A stretch of 64,000 nt of DNA from NCBI GenBank assembly GCA_028281765.1, contig JANQJF010000039.1:1-64000 (forward strand). The letters are read 5' to 3'. The notes under the pieces are model-generated. The model did no database searches. It was given only the letters and a program-made list of their open reading frames with translations, and had not been told where the DNA came from. Made by a program: the position numbers and the translations under genes. Below are positions 8,840-16,983 of this stretch, piece by piece; positions within the stretch are counted from its first letter, which is position 1; every line of letters begins with the position of its first letter. The DNA comes from Planctomycetota bacterium. Lineage in GTDB: Bacteria; Planctomycetota; UBA1135; UBA2386.

Positions 8840-10764
8840 GTTTCGCGGCCATCGCCGGGCTCTGGCTCGCCGTGATCACGATCCCCATCGGGATCCTCTA
8901 TATCCTCAAGATCAAGCGGCACCGTCGCGTCGTGCCGTACCTCAAGCTGTGGGCCGACCTCGTCGCAGACAAGCAGTTCACGACGCTGTTCCAGCGACTG
9001 CAGCGACTCCTGTCGCTGCTGCTGCAGCTGCTGATCGCGCTCTGCTTGGTGTTCGCGTTCGCGTCGTTGACGTTGTCGGACTCCTATCTCAAGGAGGAGT
9101 CGATCGTCATCGTCGTCGACGCCAGTGCGAGCATGCAGGGTCGCGCGACCGACGAAGACGAACGCAGTCGGTTCGAGGTCGCGGTCGAGAGCGTGCGGGA
9201 TCTGTGTGAAGGACGCTCTGCGGAAGACGAGTTCGCGATCGTCGCCGCGGGAGCCCAGCCGGAGGTGCTGCAGGGCTTCACGCGCTCGACGCTGCGCTTG
9301 CGCGAGGGCGCGGACCGGCTCGAGCCGAGCAAAACCTCGGGCGATCTCAGCGGCGCGGTCGAACTCGCCGAAGACCTGCTCCAAGGCAAGAAGAACCCCC
9401 GCATCCTCATCGTCGGCGACGCGGCCGGCGGGCAGGTCGCCGAACTGCAGAAGCAGCACGAGAACCTGCGCTGGATCCCGATCGGCGAGACCGTCGACAA
9501 CATCTCGATCCGTCGGTTCCAGGTGCGTCGCAACTTCGCTCTCGACACGGACTACCTGCTGCTCTCGGTTGCGAACGAGGGTGAGGCCAAGGCCGAGATC
9601 GAGATCGAAGTGTCGGTCGAGGGGCGCACGCGCAAGGTGCTGCCGATGACGTTGGAGTCCGGTGAGGTGCGGAGCGATACGCACACGCTGACGCTGCAGC
9701 GCGGTGGCTTCGCCAAGGCCGAGGTCGTCCATCCGAAGGATGAGAACGGCAAGCCGGGCCGAGACGGGCTCGCCCTCGACGACATCGCGTACGCGTCCGT
9801 GCCGACGCGCCGCAGCTTCTCCGTGCTTCTGGTCGCGCGCAACGAGGCCGAAGAGGAGCCGTTCCGTGCATCGATGTCCGCCCTCGGCGGACTCGTGAAC
9901 GCCGAACAGTCGCTCATCAAACGGCCCGAAGAGTGGGCGCAGCTGAGCGCGGACGAAGTCGACGCGTTCGACCTGGTGATGTTCGTGAACTGGGCGCCGA
10001 AGACGCTTCCGCGAAAGGGGCGGTTCCTCGCGGTCAACGCGTTGCCCGGGGGACTGCCGGCGAAGCTTCGCGGCGTCGAGCAGTCGCCGCGGATCCGCGA
10101 CATCGACAAGGACCATTCGATCAACCGGTTCCTCGAAGCGAAGACGATCAACCCGGCGGAAGCACGCCCGGTCGACCTGACGGGCGGTGACGTGATCATC
10201 TCGACGATGGGCGGACCGGTCGGGGTCGTGTTCCGGGAGACGGGCCGCCAGTCGGTCTATCTCGGCTTCGATGCGCTGTCCGACCTGTTCTTCCTCAAGG
10301 TCGCGTTTCCGATCATGCTCCGCAACGTGCTCGGTTGGATGCACGAAGAGGAGAGCCAGCTGCTCGAGCCGACGTATCGGCCGGGCGAAGTCATCCGCCC
10401 GCGTTTCACCTTGCCGGATGAGTCGGTCGACGTCGCATGGTTCCACGAGTGGGTCGCAGACGAGGCGACCGCGAAGGGTACCGACAAGCTGAAGCTCACC
10501 GACGGGAAGTTCTACTTCGGCGACACGGCCGAACCGGGCCGCTACGTCGTGCGGACGAGCTCGGGCGAGTTCCGCACCGCGGTCAACCTGTTCGACGCCG
10601 CCGAGTCCGACCTCCGGATTCCGGAGTCGGAGGACGAGCAGGAGCTCGACATCGAGCGATCCGGCTTCTTGTTCGGCCGCGACCTGTGGCCATTGCTGAT
10701 GCTCGTCGCGGCCGTCTTGTGGCTGCTCGAGTGGGGTCTGTATCACCGGCGATTGACGGAATAG
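8836..10764 (+). CDS. BatA-like membrane protein with VWA domain
   Basis: 642 aa. Two N-terminal membrane segments (about 7-25 and 56-78) flank a BatA-type N-terminal region (IKRHRRVVPYLKLW). A VWA domain begins at IVIVVDASASM (MIDAS Asp95, Ser97, Ser99). The long middle part is extracytoplasmic beta-sandwich-like sequence. A C-terminal membrane segment lies near residues 616-635, before a short basic tail. It overlaps the DUF58 gene by 4 nt and ends 3 nt before the next gene. It is probably the membrane arm of the MoxR-controlled system. Confidence 0.88.
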   Translation: MSFAAIAGLWLAVITIPIGILYILKIKRHRRVVPYLKLWADLVADKQFTTLFQRLQRLLSLLLQLLIALCLVFAFASLTLSDSYLKEESIVIVVDASASMQGRATDEDERSRFEVAVESVRDLCEGRSAEDEFAIVAAGAQPEVLQGFTRSTLRLREGADRLEPSKTSGDLSGAVELAEDLLQGKKNPRILIVGDAAGGQVAELQKQHENLRWIPIGETVDNISIRRFQVRRNFALDTDYLLLSVANEGEAKAEIEIEVSVEGRTRKVLPMTLESGEVRSDTHTLTLQRGGFAKAEVVHPKDENGKPGRDGLALDDIAYASVPTRRSFSVLLVARNEAEEEPFRASMSALGGLVNAEQSLIKRPEEWAQLSADEVDAFDLVMFVNWAPKTLPRKGRFLAVNALPGGLPAKLRGVEQSPRIRDIDKDHSINRFLEAKTINPAEARPVDLTGGDVIISTMGGPVGVVFRETGRQSVYLGFDALSDLFFLKVAFPIMLRNVLGWMHEEESQLLEPTYRPGEVIRPRFTLPDESVDVAWFHEWVADEATAKGTDKLKLTDGKFYFGDTAEPGRYVVRTSSGEFRTAVNLFDAAESDLRIPESEDEQELDIERSGFLFGRDLWPLLMLVAAVLWLLEWGLYHRRLTE

Positions 10765-10767
10765 GCG

Positions 10768-13467
10768 ATGGAGATCTATCTCGAACACCCCGTCTATCTG
10801 CTGATCCTGATCCCGGCGATTCCGCTGCTCGCCTACGCCGCGATCAAGAGCTACGCGCTCGCGCCGAACTGGAAGCGTCATAGCTCGTTCTGGTTACGCG
10901 TCGTCGGCCTCACGCTCGTCGTGCTCGCGATTTGCCGACCGGTGTTGCGACTCGACAAGCCCGACCAGGCGGTCGTGTACGCCGTCGACGTATCCGACAG
11001 CAGCAGCCATGCCGTTCTCGAGACGGCCGGCGAATTCATCGCCGATGCGACGAAGGAACTCGACGACGATCATCGCGTCGCGCTGATCGCGTTCGGGGGC
11101 GAGCCGCGCGTCGTCCGGGAGCTAGCGTCCGAGCCGATCACGGTCGAGGACAAGACGGCCGACGTGCTGTTCCACAGCCAGCGCAAGAAGGACGCGAAGC
11201 AGGCTATTCTCGCGATCGAGCGCGACATGTCCGGTGACGACGCCGCGCAACGCCTCGAAGAAGCGCGCACTCGGTTGGCCGAGATCGAGACGATCGAGGC
11301 GAACCTGCAGACCAAGGAGACGAACCTGCGCGACGCGTTGCGTCTCGCGCGGAGCGTCCTCCCGGAAGACTCGCGTCGCCGCGTCGTGCTGTTCACCGAC
11401 GGCAACTGGACTCGCCACGACCCGGAGCAGGAGCTCGCGCTGATGGCGCGTGCGGGTGTTTCGGTCGATACCCGCGTGCTGGAGCGCGACGAGAAGGCCG
11501 AAGTCATCGCCGAGCGCCTCAACGCACCCGGCGAGGTGCGCATTCGTGAGCCCGTCGAGCTCGAGCTCAAGGTCAACGCGACCGACAATCGCAAGGTCAC
11601 GATGAAGCTCTACCGCAACCAGTTCCTGCTCAAGACCGAAGAGGTCGAGCTGGAGAAGGGGCGGAACACGGTGCGCATCCCGAAGCAGGAGCTCGAAGAG
11701 GGCTTCCACGAGTTTCAGGTCGTGCTCGTCAGCGAGGGCGACCCGCGTCCGGAGAACAACGTCGCGCGTGCCGTGGTCGTCGTCAGCGGCCGACCGAAGG
11801 TGTTGCTCGTCGAAGGCGCCGAACGTGACGCACGCTACCTCGAGCAGGCGCTTCGCGACGAGGAGATCCAGGTCGAGGTGCGGCCGCCGATCGGTTTCCC
11901 CGAAGAGCTCAACGACCTGCTCGCCTACGACGTGCTCATCATGAGCGACGTGTCGGCGACCGACCTGCACAGCTCACAGCTCGGCATGGTCAAGCGCTAC
12001 GTCAAGGACTTCGGTGGCGGCCTGATCATGCTCGGCGGCGAGCGCAGCTTCGGCCTTGGTGGCTACTACCGCACGCCGGTGGAAGACGCGTTGCCGGTGC
12101 GGATGCCGATCAAGAAGACGATCGAGAAGCCGAGCCTCGGTCTCGTGCTGGTTCTCGACCGCTCCGGGTCGATGGCGGGCGAGAAGCTCGCGCTCGCGAA
12201 GGAGGCCGCGATCGCGTCCGTCGAAGTGCTCAAGAAGAAGGACCAGATCGGTGTCGTCGTGTTCGACGAAGCCGCGGACTGGATCGTCGACCTGCAGCCC
12301 GCCGCGAATGCCGACGAGATCGTTACGCAGATCTCGCGGATCCAGGAGGGCGGCGGCACGTACATATACGCCGGGCTCTACCGCGCCTACGAGGCGCTCA
12401 GCGAGAGCAACGCGAAGCTCAAGCACGTGATCGTCCTCTCGGACGGGCACACGACGGGTGGTCGCGAGCAGCACATCGAGATCGTCGATGCGATGTCGTC
12501 CGAGCAGATTACGGTGTCGACCGTCGGCATCGGCGATGCGGATCAAGCGCTGCTGTCCGCCATGGCCGACCACGGGCAGGGCGAGGCCTACTTCACGAAC
12601 GACTTCGGCAACATCCCGCAGATCTTCACGAAGGAGACGCTGCGGGCGAGCAAGAGCATGCTCGTCGAAGAGCCGTTCATCCCTGCGTCCACCGGCGTCG
12701 ACGATCAGATGCTCAAGGGCATCGAACTCGCGGACGCGCCTCTGTTGCTCGGCTACATCTCGACGACGGCCAAGGAACGGGCGCGTCTGCTGATGGTGTC
12801 CGACTACGGAGACCCGATCCTGGCCCACTGGAACTACGGCCTGGGACGCTCCGCGGCCTTCACGTCGGACGCGAAGAACCGCTGGGCTTCGGATTGGATC
12901 GCTTGGGAGCAATTCGGCAAGTTCTGGGCCCAGGTCGTTCGCAGCGTGATGTCGACGGGCACGACGTCCGTTCTGCAGCAGACCGCGGACATCCGCGTCG
13001 ATCGCGGCGAGGTCCGCGTGCGCATCGACACTCGCGATCGGCAGGGCCGTTTCCGCGACGACGTCACGCCGACTGTCGCCGTCGTCGAGGCGTCCGGATC
13101 GATCCGGGGGGTCCAATCCGCGCACGTCGCGCCGGGGATGTTCGAGACGAAGATCCCGATCGAGAACTACGGCGAGTTCATGCGCCTGCGCGTCGACTCG
13201 CGGAACAACGAGAGCGGCCAGCTCGTCGGTCTGCGCAACTACGCCGTCGTCGAGTCCTATCCGCCGGAGTACCGGGCCGCGACCGAGGACACGACCTTCT
13301 TGGAGCATGCGTCGGACACGACGGGCGGGCGCCGGGAGCCCGAGGCTCGGGCGACCGTGGAGTTCGATTCGCCGCCGGCCCGGGGACTCCGCGACCTGTG
13401 GCGTTTGTGCGTTCTGCTCGCTGGATTGCTCTTGCCTCTCGACATCGCCCTCCGTCGTCTGGGCTGA
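10768..13467 (+). CDS. Large membrane protein with VWA and glutamine-amidotransferase-like domains
   Basis: 899 aa. There are two N-terminal membrane segments (about 8-22 and 35-52), then a VWA-like part (YAVDVSDSSS). Next comes a class I glutamine-amidotransferase-like fold (about 345-450; RPKVLLVEGAERDARYL and GGGLIMLGGERSFGLGGY). A second, complete VWA domain has MIDAS DRSGSM at about residue 464 and VIVLSDGHTTGG. The C-terminal part is beta-rich and ends with a membrane segment. The amidotransferase-like part has no visible catalytic Cys in the usual elbow and is probably structural. The stop codon overlaps the RluA-type gene start (TGATG), so even this unrelated gene is transcribed with the cluster. 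Confidence 0.88.
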   Translation: MEIYLEHPVYLLILIPAIPLLAYAAIKSYALAPNWKRHSSFWLRVVGLTLVVLAICRPVLRLDKPDQAVVYAVDVSDSSSHAVLETAGEFIADATKELDDDHRVALIAFGGEPRVVRELASEPITVEDKTADVLFHSQRKKDAKQAILAIERDMSGDDAAQRLEEARTRLAEIETIEANLQTKETNLRDALRLARSVLPEDSRRRVVLFTDGNWTRHDPEQELALMARAGVSVDTRVLERDEKAEVIAERLNAPGEVRIREPVELELKVNATDNRKVTMKLYRNQFLLKTEEVELEKGRNTVRIPKQELEEGFHEFQVVLVSEGDPRPENNVARAVVVVSGRPKVLLVEGAERDARYLEQALRDEEIQVEVRPPIGFPEELNDLLAYDVLIMSDVSATDLHSSQLGMVKRYVKDFGGGLIMLGGERSFGLGGYYRTPVEDALPVRMPIKKTIEKPSLGLVLVLDRSGSMAGEKLALAKEAAIASVEVLKKKDQIGVVVFDEAADWIVDLQPAANADEIVTQISRIQEGGGTYIYAGLYRAYEALSESNAKLKHVIVLSDGHTTGGREQHIEIVDAMSSEQITVSTVGIGDADQALLSAMADHGQGEAYFTNDFGNIPQIFTKETLRASKSMLVEEPFIPASTGVDDQMLKGIELADAPLLLGYISTTAKERARLLMVSDYGDPILAHWNYGLGRSAAFTSDAKNRWASDWIAWEQFGKFWAQVVRSVMSTGTTSVLQQTADIRVDRGEVRVRIDTRDRQGRFRDDVTPTVAVVEASGSIRGVQSAHVAPGMFETKIPIENYGEFMRLRVDSRNNESGQLVGLRNYAVVESYPPEYRAATEDTTFLEHASDTTGGRREPEARATVEFDSPPARGLRDLWRLCVLLAGLLLPLDIALRRLG

Positions 13468-14120
13468 TGCCGATTCCGATCCTGTTCGACGACGGTGACC
13501 TGATGGTCGTCGACAAGCCATCGCGCATGCTCGTGGTGGACGCGCCGGGCAGGGCCGAGCTCACGGTGATGGACGTGCTGCAGAGGCAGCTCGGCGTGAC
13601 GGTGTTTCCGGTCCACCGACTCGATGAGGACACGACCGGCGTCCTCATCGTCGCGCGGACGGCCGAAGCGCAGGAAGCGATCGACGCGATGCTTCGCGCT
13701 CGGACGGTCGAGCGGGTCTACCACGCGTGCGTCTCCCGCGTGCCGTCCCCGCTGTCCGGTCGCGTGGAGTCTCGTTTGCTCGAGGATGCGTCGGGGATCG
13801 TGCGATGCACGACGGACCGTCGCGGCAAGCTCGCGATCACCAACTACCGGACGCTCGAGCGACGCAAGTACGGCGCTCTGGTCGAATGCCGACTCGAGAC
13901 GGGCCGGCGAAACCAGATCCGCGTGCACCTCGCCGAGCTCGGCTGCCCGATCGTCGGCGACCGCAAGTACGGCTACCGACGTCCGCTCGGTCTACCGAAA
14001 GCGAAGCGTCCGCTGCTACACGCATCGAGCGTGCGGTTCTTCCACCCGTTGACCGGCAGGCGCGTCGTCGTCGCCGCGGACGCCCCCGAGGAAGAGTTGC
14101 GGCGTCCGGATCTGGCCTGA
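13467..14120 (+). CDS. RluA-family pseudouridine synthase
   Basis: 217 aa. The catalytic motif is HRLDEDTTGVLI, with Asp53 the nucleophile-type residue. Other family motifs are VVDKPSRMLVV near the N-terminus and ETGRRNQIRVHLAELGCPIVGDRKYG near residues 148-172. No S4 RNA-binding domain is attached, so it resembles the short RluA/TruC-type enzymes that modify U in rRNA or tRNA. Its ATG overlaps the preceding VWA gene's stop codon. The stop codon lies inside the first copy of a 14-15 bp tandem repeat. Confidence 0.9.
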   Translation: MPIPILFDDGDLMVVDKPSRMLVVDAPGRAELTVMDVLQRQLGVTVFPVHRLDEDTTGVLIVARTAEAQEAIDAMLRARTVERVYHACVSRVPSPLSGRVESRLLEDASGIVRCTTDRRGKLAITNYRTLERRKYGALVECRLETGRRNQIRVHLAELGCPIVGDRKYGYRRPLGLPKAKRPLLHASSVRFFHPLTGRRVVVAADAPEEELRRPDLA

Positions 14121-14156
14121 GTCAGAGTGGCCTGAGTCAGAGTGCCTGAGTCAGAC
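14116..14156. repeat. Three tandem copies of a 14-15 bp unit spanning convergent stop codons
   Basis: Units of CCTGAGTCAGAGTGG (14116-14130), CCTGAGTCAGAGTG (14131-14144) and a partial CCTGAGTCAGAC (14145-14156). The unit contains the stop codon of the pseudouridine synthase (TGA, copy 1) and, read on the minus strand, the TGA stop of cyaY (copy 3). A local duplication has created the spacer between the two convergent genes. Confidence 0.9.
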
Positions 14157-14468
14157 TTCGATCGAGCGGCCGAGACGTTCGCTGAGGACCTCTCCGAGGA
14201 CCTTGCGAAGTTCTCCGCGGCCCTTGGTGTCCATCCAGGACCCGTCCTCGAGCGCGAAGTGCCACGCCGTGGCCCCCGACGCCAGCCAGATCTGATGGGC
14301 TGCCGTCTGGCGGTTCATGATGCATTTCGTGCCGTCCGCAAACTCGATCGACAGGACCCCCATCGCGAGATCCGGATCCAGCTCGTCGGGGTCCAATTCG
14401 GACAGAACCGCGAAGACCTCCTCCATGAAGGCGTCGGCGGTGCTCGTGAATTCGAGGTCGGTGGTCAT
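14151..14468 (-). CDS. cyaY: Frataxin-like iron donor protein CyaY
   Basis: 105 aa, the normal length for CyaY. The first helix carries the acidic ridge expected for iron binding (many Asp/Glu within the first 35 residues). The beta-sheet motifs are conserved: GVLSIEFADGTKCIMNRQTAAHQIWLAS, followed by WHFALEDGSWMDTKGRGEL. CyaY regulates Fe-S cluster assembly with IscS in the cytoplasm. No isc or suf genes are in the window. Its start faces a 300-bp gene-free region carrying a strong terminator on its own strand, so it probably has its own promoter between 14469 and 14522. Confidence 0.88.
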   Translation of the reverse strand: MTTDLEFTSTADAFMEEVFAVLSELDPDELDPDLAMGVLSIEFADGTKCIMNRQTAAHQIWLASGATAWHFALEDGSWMDTKGRGELRKVLGEVLSERLGRSIEV

Positions 14469-14522
14469 GCGCTTCAGTGGAACGGCTCGGAGATGAGGGG
14501 ATGGTTTATGCGCCGTGAACCG

Positions 14523-14564
14523 TTAAAAAAAGAGGGCCGGAGGTCGTCGAAACGACCCCCGGCC
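14523..14564 (-). terminator. Strong intrinsic terminator upstream of cyaY
   Basis: Read on the minus strand: stem GGCCGG-C-GGTCGT-type arms (12 paired positions with one A/C mismatch), a 4-nt loop, then CTC and seven T. On the plus strand the arms are 14535-14547 and 14552-14564, and the A-run is 14525-14531. It would end a transcript coming from the MoxR gene at 14778-15782 or from an ncRNA between them. Confidence 0.85.
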
Positions 14565-14569
14565 ACGGT

Positions 14570-14720
14570 GGCTCCGCCCCAGCCCTCTCACTGGTCAGTG
14601 TGGCCTTCCCTGCAGGACACACACTGATGGGGGCGGAGCCGCTCGTCCCATGCACTGTGGTAGACGTTCGAGAACGCGATTCTTTCCAAGCAGGATCGAT
14701 TTAATTCGCGTCGGGACGAG
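14570..14720 (-). ncRNA. Candidate structured RNA between moxR-like gene and cyaY
   Basis: This occupies the gene-free stretch 14469-14777. Two stacked inverted repeats precede the minus-strand terminator. Arms 14642-14649 and 14713-14720 (GGGACGAG and its complement) enclose about 63 nt with a smaller inner pair. Arms 14570-14580 and 14630-14640 (perfect 11 bp, GGCTCCGCCCC) enclose a second perfect 8-bp pair, 14595-14602 with 14620-14627. Together with the terminator this would give a compact transcript of about 200 nt. It does not show the GGAA/AGCAG signature of SRP RNA, and I cannot assign it to a family. The alternative is a long 3' UTR of the MoxR gene. Confidence 0.4.
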
Positions 14721-14777
14721 ACCGTGACATTCGGACCGTGTATTGCGGGCAATTCGCCTAGAAAACGAAATTTCTAG

Positions 14778-15782
14778 CTACCCGCTCGCGCGATCCGACG
14801 TAGCGATCCAGTTGGGGAGCAGCGCATCTACGGTGCGCCCGTCCGCTTCCGCGTCGAACGTCAACACGATGCGATGACGCAGCGCAGGCAGCAGCGACGC
14901 CTCGAGGTCTTCTCGCGAGACCGATGGTCTCCCGTCGCACAGCGCGCGCACCTTGGCCGACAACACGATCGCTTGCCCCGCACGCGGACTCGCGCCGTAG
15001 CGAACGTAGCGTGTGGTATCGGCGTCGGCGTTTTCGTTCGGCTGGGTCGCGTTCAATAGTTCGGCGACGAAACGAAGTAGGTGTCCTCCGCAGAGGACAC
15101 GGCGTGCGAGGGCCTGAAGTTCACAAACTTCTGCGGCGGACAGAACCGCACTCGGCATCTCTCGTTGTTCGGCTGTCGTCGCTCCGAGGATCTCGACCAT
15201 GTCGTCGACCGCCGGTGTGCCGACGACCAGCTTGAACAAGAAACGATCAAGCTGCGCTTCGGGCAGCGGATACGTGCCCTCGAGTTCGATCGGGTTCTGC
15301 GTCGCCACGACACAGAACGGCGGCGGCAATACGTGCGTCGTGTCGCCTAGGGTCACTCGGTGTTCCTGCATGGCCTCGAGCAACGCCGATTGCGTCTTCG
15401 GGGTCGTGCGGTTGATCTCGTCCGCGAGCAGTAGGTTCGTGAACACGGGGCCGCGCTCGAAGCGAAACTCGAGCCCGTCGCTCGTGTCGTCGATGATGCG
15501 AGTGCCCAAGACGTCCGCGGGCATCAGATCCGGGGTGAACTGGATCCTGCCGAATTCGACCCCGAGGCCGTGCGCGAGGGCCCGCACCAGCAGCGTCTTG
15601 CCGAGCCCGGGGAGGCCTTCGAGCAGCACGTGGCCGCCGGCGAACAACGCGACCAGGAGGTCGTCGATCAGGGCTTCCTGGCCGATGACGCAGCGTCCGA
15701 GTTCCTCATGCAGGGTTCGGACCCTGGAGACCAAGTGCTCGGCTCGGTCCTGAATCGCTCGGCTGTCTTCGGTCTGCGTCAT
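14778..15782 (-). CDS. MoxR-family AAA+ ATPase (second copy)
   Basis: 334 aa from the ATG at 15782 (MTQTEDSRAIQDRAE). It has Walker A GLPGLGKT, the substrate-loop motif RIQFTPDLMPADVLGTRI, and Walker B LLADEINRTTPKTQSALLEAMQEHRV. Sensor 1 lies in ATQNPIELEGTYPLPEAQLDRF, and the lid ends LLPALRHRIVLTFDAEA. It is clearly paralogous to the ATPase at 6948-7970 but stands alone, with no DUF58 or VWA neighbour. Its start is close to the divergent TPR lipoprotein gene (44 bp between starts). Confidence 0.94.
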   Translation of the reverse strand: MTQTEDSRAIQDRAEHLVSRVRTLHEELGRCVIGQEALIDDLLVALFAGGHVLLEGLPGLGKTLLVRALAHGLGVEFGRIQFTPDLMPADVLGTRIIDDTSDGLEFRFERGPVFTNLLLADEINRTTPKTQSALLEAMQEHRVTLGDTTHVLPPPFCVVATQNPIELEGTYPLPEAQLDRFLFKLVVGTPAVDDMVEILGATTAEQREMPSAVLSAAEVCELQALARRVLCGGHLLRFVAELLNATQPNENADADTTRYVRYGASPRAGQAIVLSAKVRALCDGRPSVSREDLEASLLPALRHRIVLTFDAEADGRTVDALLPNWIATSDRASG

Positions 15783-15825
15783 GCCAGCATTGTAGATGCC
15801 CGTGCCCGGAGACAAGATGCTCGGG

Positions 15826-16983
15826 ATGTCCTTCCGGCGCGAGATTGGGTTGCTGCTGACCGTCGCCATGGCGGCAGCTTGCGAGAGCGTGAGCCCGGAC
15901 CCGGCGGAGATGGCATCCGAACTCCCGGTCGAAGGGCGCGCCCTGACGGCCGACGAGGAGCGGCGCGTCGTCGAGTTCACGGAGTCGGCCCTCGCGGCGC
16001 TGGAGCGTGGCGATCATGTCACCGCGGGCCGCACGGCCGAGGCCACGCTCGAACTCGCGCCCCGCACGGCACGGGCGCTGGCCGTGCTGGCGATGTCGCG
16101 GCGAGCGCGCGCCGATGCGGAGGACCCGCCGATCCTGCGGTTGCTCAATCGCGCCGAGGGCGAACTGCGGCAGGCGTCCAAGATCGCGCCGGACGATGGC
16201 GTCGTCGCGCTGCTGCACGGCCGATTCCTCGAATCGATCGGGCACGTCTCCGCCGCGGTCGATCGCGCGGAGGGTGCGCTCGTTCGCCGACCCGACGACC
16301 CCGATCTGATGGAGCTCGCCGCGCGGTTGCGCTACGAACTCGGCGACGAACGCCTGGCTGTGGCCTGGTTCGAACGCCTGCTCCGGGTGCAACCGGACAA
16401 CGCCGATGCGCTCTACTGCGTGGGCACATGCAGCTTGTCGATCGCGGCGACGTCGCGCGACCAGGCCCGGGAGCTGGCGCTCGAGCGGGCGGTGTCGAGC
16501 TTCGCGGCCTACCGCGGGTTGCGACGGGATGATGCGGACGGGTGCCTCGGCGAGGCGCGTGCGCGGGCGGAGCTGATCCCGCGCGACGAAACCGCACGGG
16601 AGCCGGGAGCGATCGACGAGGTGCTCGAGCTGTTCGGGCACGCCGCGCGACTCGATCCGGCGTCACCGCGGGCCGACCACGATCGGGGCGTGTTCCTCGA
16701 GCGGATCGAACGCGAGGCGGAGGCGCGGGAAGCCTACGAGGCCGCGCTTCGTCGCCGTCCGGGCCACGTGTCGTCCTTGCTCAACCTGGCGGCGAATCAG
16801 GCCGCAGCAGGCCTGGATGAGGCCGCGCGAGCCAACTGTCGCCGTGCGCTGCTGCTCGAGCTGACGCGCGAGGAACGCCGGCGGATCGAGGACTACCTGG
16901 CCGAGCCGGAGGGAGATCCGGAAGCGGAAGAGGACTCCGAGACCATCGGGGAGCCCGGCCGCGACGGCGCTACACGCCGATGA
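15826..16983 (+). CDS. TPR-repeat lipoprotein
   Basis: 385 aa with the chosen ATG at 15826; an in-frame ATG at 15796 would add ten residues. The N-terminus has a hydrophobic stretch followed by AMAAACES, which fits a lipobox with Cys near residue 19. The rest is alpha-helical, with repeated tetratricopeptide motifs (for example DPDLMELAARLRYELGDERL and PDNADALYCVGTC). It is probably anchored in the outer or inner membrane and acts in protein-protein contacts; partners are unknown. It overlaps the 3' end of the convergent fabI gene by 14 bp. Confidence 0.8.
   Translation: MSFRREIGLLLTVAMAAACESVSPDPAEMASELPVEGRALTADEERRVVEFTESALAALERGDHVTAGRTAEATLELAPRTARALAVLAMSRRARADAEDPPILRLLNRAEGELRQASKIAPDDGVVALLHGRFLESIGHVSAAVDRAEGALVRRPDDPDLMELAARLRYELGDERLAVAWFERLLRVQPDNADALYCVGTCSLSIAATSRDQARELALERAVSSFAAYRGLRRDDADGCLGEARARAELIPRDETAREPGAIDEVLELFGHAARLDPASPRADHDRGVFLERIEREAEAREAYEAALRRRPGHVSSLLNLAANQAAAGLDEAARANCRRALLLELTREERRRIEDYLAEPEGDPEAEEDSETIGEPGRDGATRR

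Noticed and set aside
8761-10881. About 700-codon open frame opposite the VWA gene
   Set aside because: Antisense shadow of a clearly conserved VWA membrane protein; composition is biased and there are no motifs.
14603-14619. CCTGCAGG as a transposon or integration site
   Set aside because: The 8-bp palindrome is common in GC-rich DNA and has no flanking duplication or recombinase gene.
14570-14640. SRP (4.5S) RNA
   Set aside because: The hairpin shape is suggestive, but the conserved GGAA tetraloop and AGCAG internal loop are missing on both strands.
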